DNA of 13,125 nucleotides from Candidatus Nanosynbacter colneyensis (GTDB lineage: Bacteria; Patescibacteriota; Saccharimonadia; Saccharimonadales; Saccharimonadaceae), in assembly GCA_024330325.1 (NCBI GenBank), contig JANDWE010000152.1:1-13125 (forward strand), given 5' to 3'. The translations under genes were made by a program, and so were the position numbers. Below the pieces are notes generated by a model that saw only the letters and a list, made by a program, of their open reading frames with translations, was not told where the DNA came from and searched no databases. Shown piece after piece: positions 6,692-13,125 of the stretch (position 1 is the stretch's first letter; every line of letters begins with the position of its first letter).

Positions 6692-7833
6692 TGAGTAAGC
6701 CAAAAATTGCCATAGTTCACGACTGGATTTACGGCGGCGGAGCCGAAAAAGTCGTTTTGGAAATTCACAAATTGTACCCAGATGCGCCAATTTACACCTC
6801 TTTTTGTAGTGATGAATGGCGAGAAAGATTAGATAATAAAGTCGTTACCGGCTATTTACAAAGATGGCCGTTTTCAAAAATCCGACGATTGTTGCCACTT
6901 CTTAGACAGTGGTGGTTCTCTAAGCTTGATCTTAGCGAATTTGACATTATCATCTCCAGTTCGGGAAATGGCGAGGCAAAATTCGTCCGCAAGTCCAGAC
7001 CAGATCAACTTCATATTTGTTATTGTCACACGCCAACGCATTTTTATTGGCGGCACTACGACGAATATATCAAACGACCAAGTTTCCGTCCGCAATGGCT
7101 GGCACGCCTAGGCTTAAAAACCCTAGTCCGACCACTGAAAAAACGAGATTTTAACGCTGCTCAGCAAGTTGATGTTTTTATCGCAAACTCTACGGGAATT
7201 CAGGCTGATATTGAAGAGTTTTACCAGCGAAAAAGTACGGTTATTTTTCCGCCAATTGACGTGTCGAGTTTTTCGCCGCTTGCTAAAAATCGCAAGCAAA
7301 CATCCATCCCAAAAAAACCTCGCTGTCTAATTTGGGGGCGAATTGTACCAATGAAACGGCTTGACATTGCTATTAAAGCTTGTCAGAAACTTGGCTGGCA
7401 ATTAGATATTATTGGAAAAGGTCCAGACGTTGATAACCTAAAAAATATCGCCGATAAACATACTAATTTCTTAGGATTTGTCGATAATGCCACACGAGAA
7501 AAATATATTAAAAAAGCAGATTTGTTTATTTTTTGTTCACATGAAGATTTTGGAATCGCGCCAGTTGAAGCGTTGGCGTCTGGTATTCCAGTGGTTGCGT
7601 ATGAAGCTGGCGGCGCACTTGATTATATAAAACCCGAAAAAAACGGCTGGTTTTTCTCTGAGCAAACAGATTCTTCATTGATAGAAACCTTAGAGAAACT
7701 TCCAGGAAAAAAAGTTTCACCAACAAAAATCTCAGCCACAGCAAACGAATTTTCAGCTGCAATTTTCCATAAAGCGATAAAAAATATAGTTGATAAATCA
7801 TGGAAGGAACATTATCGTGAAAATCGTAATTGA
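6691..7833 (+). CDS. GT4 family glycosyltransferase
   Basis: A 380-residue GT-B fold enzyme. The N-terminal domain begins IAIVHDWIYGGGAEKVV, with the Gly-rich loop near the start (residues 6-22), and includes CYCHTPTHFYW (110-120) and IANSTGI (164-170). The C-terminal donor domain has IWGRIVPMKRLDIAIKA (214-230), the IGKGPD turn, and HEDFGIAPVEAL, which holds the E-x7-E pair E285/E293 that binds the nucleotide sugar in GT4 enzymes. The overall pattern recalls WbaZ/mannosyl-type transferases of polysaccharide clusters, but donor and acceptor cannot be assigned. It is cytoplasmic or membrane-associated. The ATG overlaps the previous stop by one base (TAATG) and the 3' end overlaps the next gene by 17 nt. 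It probably adds the second or a later sugar to the lipid-linked intermediate made by the phosphotransferase. Confidence 0.9.
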   Translation: MSKPKIAIVHDWIYGGGAEKVVLEIHKLYPDAPIYTSFCSDEWRERLDNKVVTGYLQRWPFSKIRRLLPLLRQWWFSKLDLSEFDIIISSSGNGEAKFVRKSRPDQLHICYCHTPTHFYWRHYDEYIKRPSFRPQWLARLGLKTLVRPLKKRDFNAAQQVDVFIANSTGIQADIEEFYQRKSTVIFPPIDVSSFSPLAKNRKQTSIPKKPRCLIWGRIVPMKRLDIAIKACQKLGWQLDIIGKGPDVDNLKNIADKHTNFLGFVDNATREKYIKKADLFIFCSHEDFGIAPVEALASGIPVVAYEAGGALDYIKPEKNGWFFSEQTDSSLIETLEKLPGKKVSPTKISATANEFSAAIFHKAIKNIVDKSWKEHYRENRN

Positions 7834-8914
7834 CGCCCGAACATTAAGGACTAGCACCGGTCGGTACATCGAACGGCTGATTCATTATTTGCAGAAAATT
7901 GATAATAAAAACGATTATGTTATTCTGCTCAAGCCAAAAGATTTTGATAGTTGGCAGCCAAGCAATCCGCGCTTTAAAAAAGTCATTTGTCCCTACAAAG
8001 AATACACTTTCGCCGAGCAAATCGGCTTTAAAAAACAACTTGAAAGTCTTCATCCAGACTTAGTTCATTTTGCAATGGTTCAGCAGCCTGTTTGGTACAA
8101 TTCCAGCCCAGTCGTCACTACGATGCAAGATTTGACTACCGTTAGGTTTAGAAATCCAGATAAAAATCCTGTCGTTTTCTGGATTAAGCAGCAAATTTAC
8201 AAATGGGTCAATAAAAAAGTTGCGAAAAAATCTTCGCATATCATCACAATTTCTAACTTCGTAAAAAATGATTTGATTAAATTCACCGGCGTAAACCCAG
8301 AGAAAATTACTGTAACTTTGGAGTCTGCAGATGAGTTACCAAAAGGCAACGAACCCGTTGATGAGTTGATTGGTAAAAAATTCATTATGTATATCGGTAG
8401 GCCGACGCCACATAAAAACCTTCGACGACTAATTGACGCGTTTGCCTTGTTACAGAAAAAATATCCAGATTTAACACTGGCTTTGGCTGGTAAAAAAGAT
8501 AGTAATTACGCTCGCCACGAAACATATGTAAATGAGCATGGAATTAAAAATGTCGTGTTTACCGGCTTTATATCAGACGAGCAATTACGCTGGATGTATG
8601 AAAATACGGCAGTTTACTGCTTCCCTTCGCTCAGTGAAGGATTTGGCTTACCAGGATTAGAGGCAATGCTACACGGCGCGCCAGTCGCATCGAGCACAGC
8701 CACTTGCTTACCAGAAACCCACGGCGATGCCGCTCACTATTTTGATCCTTTCAGTGTCGAGGATATAGCAAAATCAATTGACGACATCTTATCTGATGAC
8801 AAATTGCGCAATGAACTCGTTAAAAAAGGCAAGAAACACGTTAAGACATTTTCATGGCAGCGCATGGCAGAGCAAACTTTGGCTGTGTATGAAAAATATG
8901 GTCGGAAAAGTTGA
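7817..8914 (+). CDS. GT4 family glycosyltransferase (start GTG 7817)
   Basis: A 365-residue GT-B glycosyltransferase. I place the start at GTG 7817 because the protein then begins MKIVIDAR, the standard opening of this family, and GAAGGA at 7803-7808 gives a ribosome binding site eight bases before it; the ATG at 7790 would add nine residues of no family character. Features are STGRYIERLI near the start, IITISNFVKNDLI in the linker region, MYIGRPTPHKNLRRLIDAF opening the donor domain, and SLSEGFGLPGLEAMLHGAPVASS with the E-x7-E pair of GT4 enzymes. These resemble mannosyl/rhamnosyl transferases of capsule and O-antigen clusters; the sugar is not decidable, although rhamnose is plausible given the rml operon downstream. 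The gene ends in TGA two bases from the stop of the convergent nucleotidylyltransferase gene and closes the four-gene operon. Confidence 0.9.
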   Translation: MKIVIDARTLRTSTGRYIERLIHYLQKIDNKNDYVILLKPKDFDSWQPSNPRFKKVICPYKEYTFAEQIGFKKQLESLHPDLVHFAMVQQPVWYNSSPVVTTMQDLTTVRFRNPDKNPVVFWIKQQIYKWVNKKVAKKSSHIITISNFVKNDLIKFTGVNPEKITVTLESADELPKGNEPVDELIGKKFIMYIGRPTPHKNLRRLIDAFALLQKKYPDLTLALAGKKDSNYARHETYVNEHGIKNVVFTGFISDEQLRWMYENTAVYCFPSLSEGFGLPGLEAMLHGAPVASSTATCLPETHGDAAHYFDPFSVEDIAKSIDDILSDDKLRNELVKKGKKHVKTFSWQRMAEQTLAVYEKYGRKS

Positions 8915-8916
8915 GA

Positions 8917-9354
8917 TTAGCTTTCCTGTCCAGTAGCTTGATTAATTCGAGTAGACGAGTCTGCTTTATTTGAGCCGCCAACTCCATAAACCATTTCAAT
9001 GTTGTACTTTTCGCAAACATCACGCTCTGGAACAACTTCTGGTGCCGATCTATCGCCACCATTTGCAAACACCAATTGACATCCCGGATATTGCCGAGCG
9101 ATCATCTCTAAGGTTTCAGTAACCGGAGGATTCTCATCAATAGAGAGCATCACCTGATCTACGCCCTTTAATGCCCGCATTAAGCGGAGTCGATTTTCTT
9201 CATTAAGGATAATTTTTCCCTTTTTTAGCAATTGCTGTTTGTCGTTATTCACCACTACAATCAAATAATCACCCATTTTTGCAGCTGCTTCAATCATATC
9301 TAAATGCCCACCGTGTAATGGATTAAAATAGCCGCTAACAATTACAACTTTCAT
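8917..9354 (-). CDS. Small HxGH nucleotidylyltransferase (adenylyl/cytidylyltransferase family)
   Basis: A 145-residue single-domain protein of the cytidylyltransferase-like superfamily. It opens VVIVSGYFNPLHGGHLDMIEAA, where H14-G-G-H17 is the nucleotide-binding HxGH motif, and ends with KADSSTRI (130-137), equivalent to the ISSTxxR motif that contacts the triphosphate. VFANGGDRS near 95-103 is the usual mid-domain signature. Relatives include TagD, RfaE/HldE C-terminal domains and archaeal RibL; none can be chosen on sequence alone. Placement between two glycan operons makes an activated sugar or polyol (CDP- or ADP-linked) a fair guess. It has the best translation signal of the window, AGGAGG at 9360-9365, and its own promoter diverging from rmlB. 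Confidence 0.85.
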   Translation of the reverse strand: MKVVIVSGYFNPLHGGHLDMIEAAAKMGDYLIVVVNNDKQQLLKKGKIILNEENRLRLMRALKGVDQVMLSIDENPPVTETLEMIARQYPGCQLVFANGGDRSAPEVVPERDVCEKYNIEMVYGVGGSNKADSSTRINQATGQES

Positions 9355-9359
9355 AATAT

Positions 9360-9365
9360 CCTCCT
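9360..9365 (-). promoter_or_regulatory. Shine-Dalgarno site of the nucleotidylyltransferase gene
   Basis: AGGAGG on the minus strand, five bases before the ATG at 9354. A perfect anti-16S match, which fixes the start codon and contrasts with the leaderless divergent gene rmlB. Confidence 0.9.
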
Positions 9366-9378
9366 CTATAACTTCTCT

Positions 9379-10415
<1,037 letters not shown>

Positions 10416-10417
10416 TT

Positions 10418-10984
10418 ATGTTTGACCCAACTGACTACAATAAACTTACAGTCACTGAATCGTCAATTCCAGGGTTATTTGTTATTAAATTACCCGTACA
10501 TGGCGATAACCGTGGCTGGTTCAAAGAGAATTATCAAAAAGAAAAAATGGAAGCTTTAGGATTGCCAGCATTCGATATCGTACAAAATAATATCAGCTTC
10601 AATGACAAAACTGGCGCCACTCGTGGACTTCATGCTGAGCCTTGGAACAAATTCATTTCAACAGCCAATGGACGTGTTTTTGGAGCTTGGTGTGACCTTC
10701 GTAAAGGAGATAGCTTCGGCCGAGTTTTCACGCACGAGATTAATCCAGGTACGGCAATTTTCGTTCCTAAGGGCGTAGCTAACGGTTATCAAACACTTGA
10801 TGATAATGTCGCCTACACATATCTAGTTGACGCTCATTGGTTCCCAGACGCTAAATATACTTTTGTTAATTTATTTGATCCAGAATTAAAAATCAACTGG
10901 CCAATTGATAAGGATCAAGCAATTATTTCCGAAAAAGATGCCGCACATCCACTATTAAGTAATGTAATTCCTATGGAGATTTAA
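10418..10984 (+). CDS. rmlC: dTDP-4-dehydrorhamnose 3,5-epimerase
   Basis: A 188-residue cupin-fold enzyme converting dTDP-4-keto-6-deoxyglucose to dTDP-4-keto-L-rhamnose. IPGLFVIKLPVHGDNRGWFKE (17-37) and TRGLHAEPWNKFIS (68-81) identify it; H72 is the catalytic base of the RGLH motif and K78 lies where the phosphate-binding lysine is expected. The NLFDPELKINWP segment carries the partner Asp. The HAEPW variant and the Y-T-Y-L-V-D-A-H-W stretch follow the streptococcal/actinobacterial subtype rather than the enterobacterial one. A ribosome binding site AAGGA (10405-10409) precedes the ATG by eight bases, two bases after rmlB ends. The stop overlaps the rmlD start by one base (TAATG). In many Actinobacteria this domain is fused to RmlD; here the two are separate. 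Confidence 0.95.
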   Translation: MFDPTDYNKLTVTESSIPGLFVIKLPVHGDNRGWFKENYQKEKMEALGLPAFDIVQNNISFNDKTGATRGLHAEPWNKFISTANGRVFGAWCDLRKGDSFGRVFTHEINPGTAIFVPKGVANGYQTLDDNVAYTYLVDAHWFPDAKYTFVNLFDPELKINWPIDKDQAIISEKDAAHPLLSNVIPMEI

Positions 10985-11826
10985 TGGATAATAAAGCGGT
11001 ATTTATTACTGGAGTTAATGGCCAACTAGGACGAGCACTACAGCGTGTTTTTCCCAATGCGACGGCGTTATCGCATCAAGATTTAGATATTACCAATAAA
11101 ACCGCTGTCGACTCTTTCGATTGGCAACACGGATCGATCATTATAAACGCCGCAGCCTGGACTAACGTTGATGCAGCCGAGAAACCTGAAAACTTTCATC
11201 AAGTAGATCTTGTCAATCACCAAGCTGTACGATTTTTAGCAGAAGCAGCGACGAAACACAATCTAACTCTGGTACACGTTTCGTCTGAATATGTTTTTGA
11301 TGGGTCGCGAATAATTCATTACGAAGACGAACCCTTCTCTCCACTAAATATTTACGGAAAAACCAAAGCTGACGGAGATTTAGCCGCATCTACAACAGCT
11401 AAGCATTATATAGTCCGAACCTCTTGGGTCGTCGGTGAGGGTAAAAACTTCATAAATACTATGAAAGATTTAGCGACACGCAATATAAAGCCGTCTGTAG
11501 TAAGCGATCAAATCGGCAGGTTAACTTTTACCGATACCTTAGCCTGTGGCATTAAGCATCTTTTAGACGCAAATCTACCATATGGAACTTATAATATAAC
11601 CAACGAAGGTCCATTTGTCAGTTGGGCTGAAATTGCTAAAATTGTATTTGAAAAATCAGGTAAGCCAGCTTCAGATGTGCGATCAATTTCTACAGACGAA
11701 TACTTCTCGAACAAACCAGATTCAGCCAAACGTCCTTTAAATAGTACTTTAAATTTAACGAAAATTGAAAAAACCGGATTTACGCCAGAAGATTGGCGAG
11801 ATAAACTAAGTAAATTATTTAATTAA
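10984..11826 (+). CDS. rmlD: dTDP-4-dehydrorhamnose reductase
   Basis: A 280-residue SDR enzyme performing the last step, NAD(P)H-dependent reduction to dTDP-L-rhamnose. It has the GVNGQLG nucleotide-binding loop (10-16), INAAAWTNVDAAE (54-66), VSSEYVFDG (99-107, where family members more often have STDYVFDG), the catalytic Y124-G-K-T-K128, and VRTSWVVGEGKNF. Length matches the family. The start ATG overlaps the rmlC stop, and GGAG at 10975-10978, inside rmlC, serves as ribosome binding site five bases upstream. Its TAA stop overlaps the convergent gene's TAA in a shared TTAA (11823-11826). Sequence character in the middle (HYEDEPFSPLNIYGKTKADGD) recalls the reductase half of actinobacterial RmlCD fusions. 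Confidence 0.95.
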   Translation: MDNKAVFITGVNGQLGRALQRVFPNATALSHQDLDITNKTAVDSFDWQHGSIIINAAAWTNVDAAEKPENFHQVDLVNHQAVRFLAEAATKHNLTLVHVSSEYVFDGSRIIHYEDEPFSPLNIYGKTKADGDLAASTTAKHYIVRTSWVVGEGKNFINTMKDLATRNIKPSVVSDQIGRLTFTDTLACGIKHLLDANLPYGTYNITNEGPFVSWAEIAKIVFEKSGKPASDVRSISTDEYFSNKPDSAKRPLNSTLNLTKIEKTGFTPEDWRDKLSKLFN

Positions 11827-12971
11827 CTTTTTTGTTTGTTAATTTTCTCATTTATTTCATCATTACTTATACTGCCTTCACCCCAATAGGCCTCATCTGC
11901 TTTTTTACCGACTTTTGCCGGATTTCTAGTCCCCATTTGATTTAACAGCCAATTACTACCGAGACCAAAAGACCTTTCTTCACGCTCCATCGATTTTTGT
12001 AGCATATCTTCAGATAGACCAGTTCTACTTTCAATGAAAATTAGTTTAAAATTATCCGGCATTAAATAATCAGCTAACCACATCACTCGTGGCATATGTG
12101 CAATGTCAGCCACAATGACCGCCGTCATCTTAGAACCAGACAGCAACTTCATTTTCTGCTCCGTACTCATTAGACCAACTTCATCGGCATTATAGCCATT
12201 CTTGATCAGTTTATTAGCCAAAATCATTGGTATACTGTTCGTAAAGTTCGTAACCGTATCAACAGAGTCAGGCTCTTCATCCGTATGTGCGTCTAATTCA
12301 TCTATTATCTCTCTGACTTTGTATGCACTCTTACCGGCTTTCAGTAATTGATCAGCAACATTCTCCAACATCTGCTCTTTCATTAGTGTCGAGGTACTGA
12401 TACGCGGATATTTATTATATTCGTCCAGTAGTGCGTCGGTCAACTCAGATGAACTAGCGGTATCTGGGTTAATTTCACGAGCCTCGTATATTCGCCGAAG
12501 CGCCTGCGTACAAACCTGCACATCTTGCTTTTTTGGATCAGCGTCAATTTCACACATCAACTTGTTCAGGTTAACCTGTTTTTTCTCTACTAACTGACGT
12601 ATTTTAGCATCAGGTGTATGAATCACATTTTCATAATTAAGCCCGGCGCTCTCAGCTAAAATTGGCATCGCTGTCGCCATGGCAATCGTCCTATTATTCA
12701 TCCTACCAGTGTGGACAACTTGCACATTAGTATTACCGGATTCAATCGCCTGCAAATATAAATCACCAACCATCTCAGTGTTTGCTAACGACTCTGGCGG
12801 TAGTTTGACATTCCTGTCAGGGTGATTAATCTCCGCTTCAACAACTTCTTCACCACGAGCAATGTTAATGATGACGTCAGCTTCAGTAACTACTTCAACA
12901 ACTTCCTGACCAGCACGATCGGCAAAAACAATATTAGGACAATCCTGTTTTAACTTCTCTGAAAAAACCAC
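11823..12971 (-). CDS. Protein of unknown function, main part of a frameshifted gene; faint YdcF/DUF218-like features
   Basis: I do not recognise this 382-residue protein with confidence. The GTG at 12971 has no ribosome binding site and is just the first start-like codon after a frame change, so the true N-terminus is the fragment at 12934-13119; joined, the product would be about 431 residues. It is soluble, acidic in parts, with no clear signal peptide or membrane helix. Segments such as TEADVIINIARG, TNVQVVHTGRM near residues 80-90 and TAVIVADIAHMPRVMWLADYLM (about 283-304) resemble the alternating beta strands and the HMPR-type motif of YdcF/SanA/ElyC (DUF218) proteins, with a helical insertion between about 145 and 250. 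That assignment is tentative. It converges on rmlD with a 4-nt overlap. Confidence 0.6.
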   Translation of the reverse strand: MVFSEKLKQDCPNIVFADRAGQEVVEVVTEADVIINIARGEEVVEAEINHPDRNVKLPPESLANTEMVGDLYLQAIESGNTNVQVVHTGRMNNRTIAMATAMPILAESAGLNYENVIHTPDAKIRQLVEKKQVNLNKLMCEIDADPKKQDVQVCTQALRRIYEAREINPDTASSSELTDALLDEYNKYPRISTSTLMKEQMLENVADQLLKAGKSAYKVREIIDELDAHTDEEPDSVDTVTNFTNSIPMILANKLIKNGYNADEVGLMSTEQKMKLLSGSKMTAVIVADIAHMPRVMWLADYLMPDNFKLIFIESRTGLSEDMLQKSMEREERSFGLGSNWLLNQMGTRNPAKVGKKADEAYWGEGSISNDEINEKINKQKS

Positions 12972-13119
12972 GATATGGAACGTAGGTAATTGAACGGTTC
13001 CTTGGTTCTTTTTCAGAATGATCCGGATCTTGATATAATTTCTCGGCTACCTTAGTAAGATAGCTCTCCCGATACTGCTCAAATGATTCATGACTACTGG
13101 ATGTTTTTTCTATACTCAT
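12934..13119 (-). CDS. N-terminal part of the same unknown protein, cut off by a frameshift
   Basis: This 61-residue frame begins at ATG 13119, six bases from the window edge, so its promoter is mostly outside. It encodes a charged helical start (FEQYRESYLTKVAEKLYQDPDHSEKEPRN) then ITYVPYRGF. Past the run of six T (12967-12962, minus strand) it soon meets a stop, while the other frame continues with SEKLKQDCPN into the 382-residue frame. Removing one base from the T run joins the two smoothly. The remaining ten residues before its stop are probably out of frame. Unlikely to be a separate small gene. Confidence 0.6.
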   Translation of the reverse strand: MSIEKTSSSHESFEQYRESYLTKVAEKLYQDPDHSEKEPRNRSITYVPYRGFFREVKTGLS

Positions 13120-13125
13120 ATATGC

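Noticed and set aside
12955..12971. Programmed -1 frameshift at T-TTT-TTC in the unknown protein
   Set aside because: The heptamer has the classical slippery form in the upstream frame, but a -1 slip leads into the third frame. Joining the two long frames needs a +1 shift or loss of one base, so -1 recoding cannot produce the full protein. Six T is also short for transcriptional slippage.

Overview
The window looks like a piece of a small-genome Patescibacteria (CPR) chromosome, most plausibly Saccharibacteria (TM7). This is inferred from the gene families present, the very tight packing, several apparently leaderless genes, and a glycan operon built on polyprenyl-phosphate carriers. TGA is used as a stop (for example at 5284-5286 and 8912-8914), which argues against the SR1/Gracilibacteria lineages that read TGA as glycine. 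No 16S or other marker gene is present, so the placement is an inference.

Layout. Positions 1-2608 (minus strand) hold a GT2-GT39 fused membrane glycosyltransferase split into two frames near 780-800. Positions 2661-3520 (minus) hold a YhhQ-type queuosine-precursor transporter, a tRNA-Asn(GTT) with its own promoter just upstream of it, and a hairpin between the two. Positions 3522-3854 (minus) encode a stand-alone LexA-type DNA-binding protein without the autoprotease domain. Positions 3889-8914 (plus) form a tight four-gene glycan operon: an O-antigen ligase/polymerase-like membrane protein, a polyprenyl glycosylphosphotransferase and two GT4 glycosyltransferases, with neighbouring genes overlapping by 1-17 nt. 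Positions 8917-9354 (minus) encode a small HxGH nucleotidylyltransferase. Positions 9402-11826 (plus) form an rmlBCD operon for dTDP-L-rhamnose. Positions 11823-13119 (minus) hold an unrecognised protein with faint YdcF/DUF218-like features, split by a +1 frameshift at a six-T run.

How they fit together. The GT39 gene and the plus-strand operon would act on lipid-linked sugars. The phosphotransferase loads the first sugar-phosphate onto the carrier, the GT4 enzymes extend it, and the ligase/polymerase handles the glycan outside the membrane. RmlBCD supplies dTDP-rhamnose; neither RmlA nor a flippase lies in the window. The region is best read as a surface-glycan locus of an epibiont-type cell.

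Main points of interest: two fully interleaved divergent promoters with TATACT exactly six bases before each ATG (3854/3889), the same arrangement before rmlB, a LexA-type regulator at that promoter pair, the tRNA-Asn/queuosine transporter pairing, rml genes that look like the actinobacterial/streptococcal type with a fused rmlCD apparently split in two, and two frameshifted genes. No mobile element, CRISPR array or prophage was seen, and no gene-free stretch exceeds 300 bases.
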